Shown here in pieces: positions 10,151 through 21,400 of a stretch of DNA of 64,000 bases. The notes below the pieces were generated by a model. It made no database searches. It worked only from the letters and a program-made list of their open reading frames with translations, and was not told where the DNA came from. The stretch covers positions 1 through 64,000 of the forward strand of contig MNCI01001036.1 of the NCBI GenBank assembly GCA_015680685.1, read 5' to 3'. The position numbers and the translations under genes are program-made. This stretch comes from Gnetum montanum. Its lineage: Eukaryota; Streptophyta; Gnetopsida; Gnetales; Gnetaceae. The stretch's first letter is position 1. Each line of letters begins with the position of its first letter.

Positions 10151-11668
10151 GAAAGGTGGTAGTAAGGCTAGAAAGTAGAGACATGACTGGAGGAGCCATG
10201 TGGAGATAAGGGTTACTAACCATATGGATTAGGTTGTTGATAAGGGTATTACTACCTTGGTGGTGTTAGCACCCATGATTGTGGTTGTTGCCACTGTTAA
10301 TACTATTCATATGGTTGTGGTTGAGCTCCACTTGGATAATATGGTTATTGCTAGTGGAATTGCCTAAAATTACCTTAAGGATAAGGTAATCTTTTAGATG
10401 TTTGCCTTTGTGTTAGTCGTGGATTTAAAGCATACACCCTAGAATCTTGTAGATGTGATACTATGGGGCAAAATCCCTTAGGATGTTCATATTAATAGAT
10501 GTCACATCCATCATCATCATTTGATTCATTTTCTACAACATCTTCTACTATAACAATCTTGCCCTTACCTTTGTAAGAAGCACATTCAACTTCCTTGCGC
10601 ATCTTATGCTCATGATCACTACCTTGTTCTTTGGACCCTTCAATAATTTTTAGGATAGCTTAAAATTTTCTATCCATGGAGTCCCATAATTGATCAACCT
10701 TGGCCATAATTTCATATTGAAATTTTTGGAGTGGCAAGGTTTTCCTATTCACCACCTCATTAGATGGGAATTCATCCTCACTATCGTAGCATCGAACCTC
10801 CCACTTACAAATGGAATGATCATGGTTATATTCTTTTGCACTTTCTCTTTTTCTTAATTTGTCCTCCTCTTTAGCTACCTACTTAATTAATCTTTGTATC
10901 TCATGGGAGCTTAATTCTAACCATCGCTCTTGGGCATAGACACCAAGGGTTCTCCTTGTTTCTAATTGAAGCCCATCTACTATGTGGCAAAGTTGATCTA
11001 GTTGAGAATAACCATGGCTAGGACATTTATGCATCAAGGAATAGTCTTGGTTGATGGCAACATCCAAAGGTTCATGAGTTCCTTGTTTCCATCCTTGGAT
11101 CTGCCTTCTCAAGTTGGATACTCAAGAGTACATTTGATATTTATCATTAAACAATTTAAGCATGGTACTCCATTGTCTCATAGATTCTAGCTTTAGGGAT
11201 TGGTACCAGTTCTTTGCTTCTTTGATGAGTGTCCTAGGGAACAATTTAAGTGTGTACCACTTGTTCTCTATGTTCTACAAGGCACATGCATCTTGAAAAT
11301 CTTAGAGATGGTTCTGCCAATTAGAGTTATATCCTCCTTTAAATCAAGAAATATTATTCATGTCTAACCTTTTGATCTAGCTATAGTTCACATGCCTTGT
11401 TGGAATTCTTATTTCCTCTATGATATTAAGCATAATTTAGGTAGCAAGTAAATGCTCATCAAGGCCTTGGTCATGGTGCCTACGATGTCCTCAACTACCC
11501 CTTCATTCATGGTGATGTGCCTCTCTTAAACATCTGCATCCTTGATCTTGCCTTTCCTGATGATCATTTCAATTATTTTGGTTTTGTTGATCATTTTATT
11601 CATTTAAGTCACCTCCATCATGGTCTTGCCTTCAGTGGTCACAATCAAATCCAAAAGAAGAAGATGAT
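10151..11668 (-). pseudogene. Element D gag, C-terminal part
   Basis: The minus strand reads gag sequence closely related to element B: RRQIQGWKQGTHEPLD and SHGYSQLDQLCHIVDG (about 11112-10960), then a zinc-knuckle-like CDIY.YEHPKGFCP segment near 10.46 kb and a Gln/Pro/Tyr-rich tail. Stops interrupt it. The N-terminal part continues at 29395-30056, on the other side of element 1, which inserted in a serine-codon repeat. Gag would coat and package the genomic RNA. Confidence 0.7.
11664..11668. repeat. Target-site duplication of element 1, left copy (ATGAT)
   Basis: ATGAT lies directly before TGTACCGCCC, and the same five bases follow the right LTR at 29390-29394. Removing the element and one copy restores a continuous element D gag frame. 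Confidence 0.9.
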
Positions 11669-12915
11669 TGTACCGCCCGAAATCGTCGGTCTCCAGCTGG
11701 AAGGAAACAGAGACCGTGGGATCACAGGACGTGCACAGAAGACCCTACCTTCGCCTGAGGATGAGATGGGATGCATGAAGGCAGAGTACCTTGGGTGGTC
11801 CGCATGCGGATTAGACAAGGATTTCCCTGAACGTACACCGAAGTGTTATATGCTGGGTTATACGTAAATAGCGTAACAGGCGTGAAGCAGAGTGTAAACG
11901 ACGTAAGTAGCGTAAACGATGTGAATAGAGCGTAGACGTAAACAAGCGTAAACAGAATACATGAAAGAATTAATGCAGACTGTAAACAACTATAGGAAGA
12001 AAATGTAACAATGGTATTACAGAATGAAAATACATGCACCGGTCAAATGCAGTTGTGAGTGGAACACAAGGCGGACGAAAGCCCCGGTGGGTGTAAGGAT
12101 GACTGCGGCTGGATCGCACTGTAAACAGAGCGTAGAGACTGTATGCTCAGCGTACAGGGTTGTCCAGCATAAGAGGTTTTGGTGCTCTGGTTCTCAGCGT
12201 AATTGCTTTTTGGTATGATTTCTGATTCTACCAGCCGCCTCCCCCCCTTGTTCAAGTGGGGAATTGGGGCTTTTATACTGGTTGTTACGCTAGATTCGGG
12301 TTAGGAGACACGTGGCGCATTGACCAAGTGCATAAGATTTACAAATATACAATATATTACATCTGCTAGGCGTATACGTTGTATTAGGTAGGCGTATACG
12401 CTAGGCTTATACGCTGGATGGAGATGCTGTGGACGCTGGCGTATACGCTAGGCATATACGTTGGATGGAGATGCTGTGGACGCTGGCGTATATGCTGGTT
12501 GATGCTGGACATATACGCTGGGGCGTATACGCTGATGGTTGCTGCCTTGTGCCAAATCTTGCTCTGTAGTGCTATTTTCATGTCGTCTTTGGAGGTTTCA
12601 TGTCGGGCGTATGCACCTGTTGTTCCTGGTAAGCGTACATGCGTGTACGTTGGGCGTATACGCTGAGAATTTGAGCGTATATGTTGGGAACATACACTTG
12701 GGCGTATACGCTAAGAATTTGAGCGTATACGTTGGGAACGTACACTTGGGCGAATACGCTGGGTGTATACGCTGAAACTACATACTTAGTGAAAATTGAG
12801 CATCTGACCTCCAAAGTTGCCATGTTTGACACCAAATGTAGCTGCTGTCGTTTGGGGTCCCAGGGACCTGCTTGGTGTTGGACAAGTACTAAGTTCCAAA
12901 TTTTGTGGTGTTTCA
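11669..12915 (-). repeat. 3' LTR of element 1
   Basis: It runs TGTACCGCCCG...GTGGTGTTTCA, 1,247 bp, against 1,126 bp for its partner at 28264-29389. The length difference lies mainly in the number of GCGTATACGC units (12366-12775). Read on the minus strand these palindromes form U3, upstream of a TATA box (complement CAGTATAAAAGCC, 12268-12280). The inner end is followed by a polypurine tract. Confidence 0.9.
12366..12775. repeat. GCGTATACGC palindrome array in U3 of the element 1 3' LTR
   Basis: More than a dozen exact or one-off copies of GCGTATACGC, often extended to the 12-bp palindrome AGCGTATACGCT, are spaced irregularly. The array makes long open frames on both strands that are artefacts of the repeat. 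Equivalent arrays occur in the other LTRs of this family, in the leader and in intron 1 of the antisense gene. Confidence 0.85.
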
Positions 12916-12932
12916 TTGGCCCCTCTTTGTGG
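12916..12932 (-). other. Polypurine tract of element 1
   Basis: The complement reads ACAAAGAGGGGCCAA directly next to the LTR. Element 2 has AACAAAGAGGGGCTAA in the same place (41221-41237). Confidence 0.8.
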
Positions 12933-14269
12933 ACGTTTGGAGGAATTGATCCGAGAAGCATCGATAAAGAAGTGCAAAACACCACAAGAAACCTGATAGA
13001 GACTTTGTCTGTTGCCGCATGACTAGACGTTACCGTTCCATGTTCAGTAGTACATGGGATTGGGAAAGTGGAATTTTGTACCTGGGGGGTCGTGGAGATT
13101 GTGGGGATTGATAACTGATCTTGGGGATTGTGCTGGGAAAGGGGGATGCTTAGATATGCGGCATGCTGATCCTTGTCAATAGCCAGTATTTAGTAGACTC
13201 AGAGTTCAGACATGCGACGTGCGTCCTTTGGTGGAACAAGACCCTTGGTTAGTGCTCAAGAAAACTTGTTGGCGAGACCAAAGCCACGGGAGAATGTGTT
13301 ACATTCTTTGGAGGAACAGGAACCATGTTTAATGTTGAGGGGGGAACCTGTTGGCGGAGAGCCAAAGCCATGTGATCATGCATTGCATGCTTTGGAGGAA
13401 CAGGGATTCTTTGTTTAAGGGATTTGTTGGCGGAGAGCCAAAGTCATGCAATTGGATGTGTTCTGATTGTTTTGACATGAGTACTCGGTTTCGAGACAAC
13501 TGCCTTCCCACCTGGGGCTTATGGGAAGTGCTCGGGGTCTCTTTTTTTTTGGAAGAAAATTTTGCTTTGATTTTGTACTCATGCTCAAGTGGTGTGTTTT
13601 GTGTTGTAACGGCTTCGGAGTGCTACAAAATTTTGAATGTACTAGGTGTATCAATGGTGTGGTAGAGTAGAGTGTATGCGGGAGTCGATGGTGAACGCAT
13701 TGGGAAATGGGGATGTACTAGTGAATGGCTCGATTTAGTCTAGCCTCATGGGCTGTGAATGTTGTCCCATCTTTCTGCTTATGGTGAGATGCATTCTTGT
13801 GCGAAAACCTCTAAGTGTCATCCTGAAAGAATGCATCTCACCACAAGGAGATAGCGAGTGATGCAGTGATTCTGATGAATGAATGTGGCTGTGGATGGAT
13901 GAACCAGAAATGGACATGCCAGTTGATAGTCTTAGCGGACTATCATGGGTTAGTTTTATGTCATAACCCATTGGACATTGCCTGTTTAGCGTTGTGGTGG
14001 ACGTTGCATTGCCAATTTCTGGTCTTAGCGGACCGTGAAGAGGCAAACCAGTTTATAGTCTTAGTGGACTCTAATGAGTGCAACGGTGGCAGTTCACTGT
14101 CATGCCGGACAGGTGCTAGTTTATCGTCATTGCAGACACTGTGCGGTATCAGTTTAGCATCATGATTCCAGAACGAGCTGTGGTATCAGTTTTAAGTCAT
14201 AATCTAGGACTATTCTGTGGTATCAGTTTATAGTCGTAATCCAGGACTCGCACGTACCTGAGCTTGTAC
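12933..14269 (-). other. 3' untranslated region of element 1 with two repeat blocks
   Basis: I see no gene. At 13218-13460 there are about 2.5 copies of a ~100-bp unit (GGAGAGCCAAAGCCATG, TTTGGAGGAACAGG). At about 13920-14250 there is a run of degenerate AGTTTATAGTCTTAGCGGAC-type dyads, the same motif class found at the other coding seams of the element. Element 2 has the counterparts at 41.5-41.7 and 42.27-42.75 kb. Confidence 0.7.
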
Positions 14270-17200
14270 TTAAATGTAGAACGGTTTTAGGTACAAGTGG
14301 TTGGTCGGATTAGCGAACTCATTCCCTTCCATATCAGCGAGCTTGAACGCTCCGTTGTCGAATGCTTTGGTGACCAAGTAAGGCCCTTCCCAATTGGCTG
14401 AGAATTTTTCTGGGTGTTCCCAAACTGCCTTTAGTACAAGGTCACCTTCTTTGATGGGGCGCTTATGGATGTCATGCCGATGTCGTTGCCGTTGTTGTTT
14501 TTGATACCATTTGATCTGATCAAGTGCGCGTATGCGTTCTTCCTCCACCGAGTCGAGGTCAATGATGCGCAGATCATTGTTTTGCCCATTGTCGAGGAGT
14601 TTGGAAAGTGTGATCCTTAAAGTTGGTACCTATAATTCCAAAGGTAAAATAGCTTCTGAACCGTAAACAAGACTACATGGTGTTTTACCTGTTGAAGTTC
14701 TATGTGTAGTACGGTATGGCCACAATGTGTACACCAATTATTCGTGCCATCCTCGCTTGCTTTGGGTGAGCATCCTTTTGAGTATTGTAATGATCGTTTT
14801 ATTCATCACCTCTACTTGCCCATTGCTCTGAGGATAGTAAGGGGATGAAAACAAGTGTTTGATCCCTAGACTTTCACAAAAGGTTTTAATTTTGGCACTG
14901 CTAAATTGTGGCCCGTTGTCAGTGATGATTGTCATGGGAATGCCAAAGAGGGTTACAATATTTTTGAGAATGAAGTTGCATACATGTTTAGATGTAGTTT
15001 TTCGAAGGGGAGTAGCTTCTACCCATTTCGTAAAATATTCGGTTGCGGTTATGATGAAACTATGCCCTGCAGAGGATGAGGGTGTTATCGGGCCGATAAG
15101 GTCCAATCCCCACTTTTGAAAGGGCCACGTGATTTGCGCTGTATGACCATGTATTAGATTGCCATGTTTTTCACAAGTACTACATGTTTTAGCCTTGGAG
15201 AGACAATCGTATTCCATGTGTAGCCAATATTAGCCTAAATGTCTTATTTTTGTTGCCATGGCTTTTGGCGCTATGTGTCCTCCACATAGTCCATCGTGTA
15301 CTTGTTCGACAATGGTTTGGGCATCGGTACTGCTAACGCATGTTAGCAATATGCCTTCATAGGATCTACGACACAATGTGTCCCCTACTAGGGTGTACTG
15401 CTTAGCACGCTTTCGTATTGCATCCTTTTGTGCATTCATTAGATGTCGTGGTGTCTCGCCGCGTAGAAGGTATTCCTTTATGTCATCATACCATTCTATC
15501 GTGTGTGTTGTACTAACAGATGCGATTGGCAACGTGTTGAGGGTATTGGTGATTGGTTCAGCACAATTGGTTATGGAGCTTGGCAATGTGTGGAACATGT
15601 CAGGCGATATATTTAATGCCAAGGTGGCTAGTGCATCTGCGATGGTGTTGTCATTTCTAGAGATGTGTTGCACATTGATGTTTTCGAATCGCCTTGTTAG
15701 GTGTTTTTCCAGGTTGCAGTATGGTTGTAAATGTTGGGCTTTATATGTATAGATGTCTGTGACCTGGTTTATGACTAGTTGCGAGTCTCCTCTGACCACA
15801 AGCCGTGTGATATCTAAAGCCAATGCTGCCGCGAGACCTCTAAGGAGACCTTCGTACTCTGCTATGTTGTTTGTACAATGAAAGTTGAAACAATAAGCAA
15901 AGGGCTAGATCTCCCCAGAGGGATAAGTGATGAGAGTGGCTGCACTTCCCCCTCGCGAGGTGGATGCTCCATCAAAGTTTAGAATGGCATGGTAGTCGTT
16001 GGGCACTATGTCTATTGTGCTTACATCCTCATCCGGGAATTCTGGCTCTATTATTACTTGATCATGCGTTGGTGACGTGGCCATTTGACTTGCTATGGCT
16101 TGACCCTTAACCGATGATTGTGCTATGTAACACAGGTCAAACTCTACTATCATGGCTTTCCAGCGGGCTATCCGACTCGTTTCGTAAATGTTTCCTGTTA
16201 TGGCCCTTAGCACATTATCCCTGCAAATTATATTAACTTGGTTGCAGAAGAGGTAATGTCGCCACTTTCTCAAAGAGAAGACCAAAGCTAAACAAGACCT
16301 CTCCACGTCGTTATACCTTTTCTTGTGGGCAACTAATGCATGGCTTAAGTAATATACAGGGACTTCAGTTCCGTCATCTTGTTTCTGGCAAAGCATAGAT
16401 GCGATGGACAAATCCGAAGTAGCGAAGTAGATGTAAAATGGTTTATCATTTTGAGGTGGATAAACTGTGGGTAACTGGGTAAGTGCCATTTTAATGTCAT
16501 CGAATGCTTGTTGGCACTGCGGAGTCCATTCAAAATGGATGTTTTTGCGTAATAGGTGGTTCATAGGTTTTAGTTTGTCTGTCAATTTTTCTATGAAGCG
16601 CCTGATAAACTGCAATCTACCCTGTAGACCTTGAAATTCGGTAAGGTTGCCTGGTGGTTTTAGATTTGTTATTGCCTTAACCTTATCAGGGTCTACTCCT
16701 ATCCCTGCTTCTGAAGCTATGAATCCAAGCATTTTTCCTGTTTGGCCGCCGAAGACACATTTTTTCGGGTTGAGTCTTAATTCATACTTTAAACAACGCT
16801 TTAATACTAAGTCGAGATCTTGTACATGTTGTTCCTCTATCTTTGATTTAACCACAATGTCATCCACGTAATCATTGAGCGAGTGTAACATGTAATCACT
16901 AAAGATGAATGTCATGGCTCTTTGATACGTGGCCCTAGCGTTCTTGAGACCAAAAGGCATCATTTTGTAGCAAAAGGTTCCCCATGGTGTCATAAAGGTA
17001 GTTCGGAGCTGATGCTCCGGGTTAATACATATCTAGTTGTATCCCGAGAAGCCATCCATAAAAGATAATAGTGCGTGCCCAACAGTTGAGTCCACAAGTT
17101 GGTCGATGCTGGGTAGAGAGAAATCATCTTTTATGGTTGCAACATTTAAATCCCGGAAGTCAATACATAGGCGAATGCTTTCGTTCTTCTTCGGGACAAT

Positions 17201-17742
17201 GACCATGTTGGATACCCATTCAGCATAATCAACAGCTTGAATGAAGCCAGCTTGATAAAGCTTGGTGATCTCATTGCGAACTACCAATGCCACATCGGGT
17301 TTAACCTTTCATGCTTTTTGTTTTACCGGTCTCACTTTTGGGTCAAGGATGATGTTGTGTTGGATAATTCAAGGGTCTAGCCCGGGCATATCTATGTAGG
17401 ACCAAGCAAATGCTTTCATATTTTCCCTAAGCACATTCTCAATGTTTGTGGCTAATTGTGGTTTTAGTAATGTGCTTAATTTTAATATTCTGGTTTCCCC
17501 ATCGGGCATGGTTATGGAGGTTTCGGCCAATGGGTCTTCGGTGATGTTTTCGGCTTCTATGTCGAGGGTTTTTGTCATGCCTTTGTAGTCATCTATTATT
17601 TGCTGTGTTGAGGCAATGACTGTGTCTTCCATTGATGAACTTTGGTGGATGAGGCTCGTGTCGATGTCCCTTGCGATTTTGCCATATGGTCCATCGATAA
17701 TTAATGGTTCGGTTAAGTGCGGGCGATCCATCGGGCTTGCTC
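14270..17742 (-). pseudogene. Element 1 pol: RT, RNase H, archaeal-type RNase H, integrase
   Basis: All segments lie in one minus-strand frame, interrupted by stops. RT: WVSNMVIVPKK, LCIDFRDLN, FMDGFSGYN, and the catalytic YVDD (NDYVDDIVV). Gypsy RNase H follows (YIYFATSD, YYLSHAL, RWRHYLF-like). A second RNase H has FDGAST, AEYEGL-type, GDSQLVINQV and ADALATLAL, the hallmark of Athila/Tat elements. Then come the H2C2 zinc-binding region and the integrase core with D/D/E in LDLIGPI, TDNGPQF and NGQVEVMNK, and a C-terminal GDLVLK...NWEGPY segment (14548-14270). The first codons follow a splice-acceptor-like TTTATTGGCAG on the minus strand (AG at 17744-17743), conserved in element 2. Catalytic residues are retained, so inactivation is by stop codons. 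Confidence 0.9.
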
Positions 17743-17850
17743 CTGCCAATAAATAGAGAGCGGAATGAGCTAATGGGTAACATTTTATGTTTCTTTGGTC
17801 ATTTTAAATGATGTGTATGTGCATGGTGGATTATCGTCACACCGGGAAGC

Positions 17851-18000
17851 ATGGCAGTTTAACGCCTTACCGGGCCCTAGGTGGCAGTTTAAGGCCATAC
17901 CAGGCCGTAGGTGGCAGTTTAAGGCCTTACCGGGCCTTAGGTGGCAGTTTAAGGCCATACCGGGCCGTAGGTGGCAGTTTAAGGCCTTACTGGGCCTTAG
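17851..18000. repeat. Five 30-bp tandem repeats with internal dyads
   Basis: Five units of GTGGCAGTTTAAGGCC(A/T)TAC plus CGGGCC(G/T)TAG lie head to tail with a strict 30-bp period. Versions alternate (ATAC..CGTAG, TTAC..CTTAG), which suggests a 60-bp higher-order unit. Each unit contains a GGCC..GGCC inverted pair. The block lies between the RT exon and the promoter of the antisense gene. Element 2 has a looser version at 46103-46250. Confidence 0.9.
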
Positions 18001-18129
18001 GTGGATTTACGCTAGGATGTTCAGCGTAAACGTATGAAATGGGGTCCACGGGGGAACCATGATGTAGTAATTTCTGCTTTTTTATAATTTTTATTATTTT
18101 TCCTAGGCAAATTTTAGCGAAAAATAAGT

Positions 18130-18422
18130 AAAAAGGCACAAAATAGCAAACAGGGAGCAACGGCGGCGTAAGCGGCGACGGAGACGTCAACGGAGCGCTA
18201 TAAAAAAGGGGGGGGGGGGCGTTTCATTTGTTACATTGCATTTCTGAGCATAAGCGACTGAGCGAGCGTAAGCGTAAACTGCGGAACCTAGCGTAGACGC
18301 TGAACTTAAGCCCCAGCGTAGACGCTAAACTTAAGCCCCAGCGTAGACGTTAGACTTAAACCCCAGCGTAGACGCCAGAGTTAAACCCCGCGTGAGCTAT
18401 CAATCCCAGCGTAGACACCGAG
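18130..18422 (+). promoter_or_regulatory. Promoter and 5' leader of the element 1 antisense gene
   Basis: A TATA box (CTATAAAAAAGG, 18198-18209) is followed by a G-run, then a leader rich in GCGTAGACGC/GCGTAAACG words up to the ATG at 18423. In element 2 the equivalent TATA (CTATATAAAGG, 46435-46445) lies 238 bp before its ATG, against 225 bp here. Conservation of TATA, leader words and ATG in two separate insertions supports a real promoter. Confidence 0.7.
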
Positions 18423-21400
18423 ATGGGCAAGGGCAAGGAGGTGGAAGGGCAGGGGAGGAAGAGTCCTGACTTGACCTTCGCGGAGGAGAGCGAAGCTATG
18501 CTGCAGTGCCTGCCTTGGCCAAGGATTCCGTCATGGCTTGGAACATTGCACAAGTAGGCTTTGATCCTATTTCTGTTTATTACTTTCATAGCGTAGACTA
18601 TCTTGTACACAGTCTCGGCGTATACGCCCAGCGTAACAGGTTAGCATAGAGGGTTTCGACGTATACGTTGAGCGTAAATTCATAGCGTAGAGTCGGGTTA
18701 GCGTAGGCTGTCAGGGCGTAATTGATTTTATCAGCGTAAACACTTTTCCTGCATGATTATATCAGCGTAAACCATGACGTAATAAATTCTCTATGCATGA
18801 AGTTTGATCAGCGTAAGTTCTGTTTTCATTGTGATGGCGTATACGCTGAGGGTTTCTTCGGCGTATACGCTGAGCATACACGTTTGTTCTTTTAAGTCTG
18901 ATGCAGCGTAGGCTTTTTTTTCATGTTTCTGGCGTAAATTGTTTATTTAGCGTATAGCGCAGACTATTTGCGCTGGCCACTTCTGTGGCGTATACGCTGA
19001 GGGTAAGAGGTTCGGGGGTCAGCGTAAACAGTTAATTTTCAGCGTATACGCTGGGTTAGGCAGTGTATACGCTGAGCGTGAACAGATTTCAGGGGCGTAT
19101 ACGCTAGGTTTTAACAGCGTATACGCTGGGCATAAACAAATGTGGGCAGCATCTACACTAGGTTTTGACAGCGTATATGCCGAGTGTAAATAGTTAGAAA
19201 ATTTTTCTAAGTGTCAGTCTACGCTGTGAACCTTGATTTTTTGCGTTGTTTTGCTGTGTAGCTAACTTTACGTTGGTACTCTGGCTGTTTGTAGGGACAC
19301 CAAGCCTTTTCTCCTCATGGTTGAGCTTGTTGGAGTGTTAACGTGATTTGGCCCCATGGATGCGAACGAGCCTACCCCGAACCTAACCATGGAACACAAC
19401 GGGGTTTGGTTCAGAGAAGGTGCACCTGATTTCTTGTCCTTCATATTGGACAACTTCGAGGTAGTTATCTGGTCACACTTGAATGAACTGGTGGCGCGGA
19501 GCATAATTGAGGTGATGCTGCCAGGAGCCGCGGAGGGTGTCGTTGTCTTCATGGAAGACATCGACGAGGGGCCATTTACGAATGAGCACGGTTCTTCCCA
19601 CAGGCCTAAGTCCACACGCCCGTTAGCGCGTGTGTGGGCCTGATTTCCATGAGGGCAGGACTACCTCGATAACACTTTGTTTTTAGCGGCACGCACACAT
19701 ACGTTATTCCAGAACCCTCCTGGCATAGTGTACCGAGTAGGTAGGTAGGACCTTTCAAGTTTATCATGTCTTTTCGTCGTTTGACTTTTTGCCTCAGTTC
19801 TAACATTCTTTCGTTTGTAGGCCAAATGCTAATGCGGACGGGATATGCGTTGAAGATGATGGGCTTGCCTTAACTTGCACTGCTCTAGAGGCATTTATGG
19901 TGGGTCCTACCCTTCGTAAAACTGTAATAGGTCTAATGAAGGGGGACATCATCTATTTTCACCAATGATTCTCTAGAGTGTTGGCACTATGCCAGGCCTG
20001 TGGATGGCTGGATAAAGATTGGTCAGACTAGGGGCCAGTTTTCCCTCATGACTCTAGTCCAGGAAGCACATCCAAGTCTACTATGGGAGGTAAATAACAA
20101 TGTCTTTTGGATGTGCTAGTGTGTTTTAACTGCCGAGGGTTATACTGATACGACCATCTTATATTGTGCTTGCAGTTGATGCACCTCCTGGCGGGGATCC
20201 CATCACAACCGGACGAACTGAGACAACATTGTCAATGAAGTTCGAGGAGGTGACTAAGGCTCAGAAGTGGTTGCGTGACCATGCCTCGCCTTCCATTATT
20301 CGCTGCTTGAATAATGCCGGCCTTATGGAGCTCCTCATGACCCCAAGTCCTGATGTATCAATAGGGGAGATGATTGGGATCGTGGATTCTTTTAATGAGT
20401 CTGTCTCGTACTACTGCACCCATATTAAGGGTGTTAAGGTGGTTTTTCATCTGTTGCCTGAGTTTTTCTCGAACTTATTCGGGGTGTCGGTGGATGGCAT
20501 AAATGTAGTCTTAGATAGAGCTCATAAAGAGCTCCACACGGTGCACGAGTTGGAGGACTGGTTGGGCCTGGCCAAGGGTGCCAAGGGGATCCTGATGCAA
20601 GGGAAGGCGAAGGTTGAAGAGGTGAATGAACTGTATCCCCTGTTTAGGGCATGGGTATTTTCCAAAACCCTTTCTCAGGTAAAGAGCCTTGGGGTTGAGG
20701 CTGTTTGCGTTATGAAAACTATCCTAGAAACTGGCATGCGCTATAATTGGGCTGAATTTCTATTATCGGGCATGCACAAGGAGATAGTGCAGTTGCGCTC
20801 GAATGTCAAGGCGCAATCCCACTTCACTTTCACCTTCTTCGCCGGTTACCTTCGTCACTTTGCCGAGTTTTTGGTAGTCCACGTGGGTAACAAGTTTGTT
20901 CTACGGGATTGGGGTCAACTGTCTCGCCCGTGGATCAATCATTTATACGACACAGCCAAATCCCAGGATGCACCTGAAGGCATTGACAAGTCCGTGACTA
21001 TTACGACCAGGGGATCATTGGGGACCTCCACTCATACTCGCGATAGTGTGGGGTTAGAGCCGGATGATATACCCCTCACTATAAGAAGATCTGAGCAGGT
21101 AATCAAAGAAACCGTGGGCCAGGCCAAAACAAAGCTGAAGAGACATGAATGCGCAACTGAGGAAGCTTCTGATGTGAGGGAACCACGAGTAAAGCGCATA
21201 AGATTCAAGATGCCCGGTATGTAGACTTCTGTCAGCTTATTGTTTTATTATTTTCATTGTATCCATAATATTTCTTTTCAATTGCTTACATGTCGTTGAT
21301 GTCTTTGGCTTGATTCGAGAAGTGAGGAAGTAGGCACTGGAAACCATTACGGAGGAGGAGGAGACGAACACGGAGAAGAATAATGAAGAGGAAAAGGTGG

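Noticed and set aside
12418-12775. Long overlapping open frames on both strands within the LTR
   Set aside because: They come from the GCGTATACGC array, which is free of stops in several frames; the peptides are repeats of VYAQ/AYTL-like strings with no family.
17851-18000. Regular 30-bp repeats, CRISPR-like at first sight
   Set aside because: Units are head to tail without unique spacers, and the setting is a plant retrotransposon spacer.
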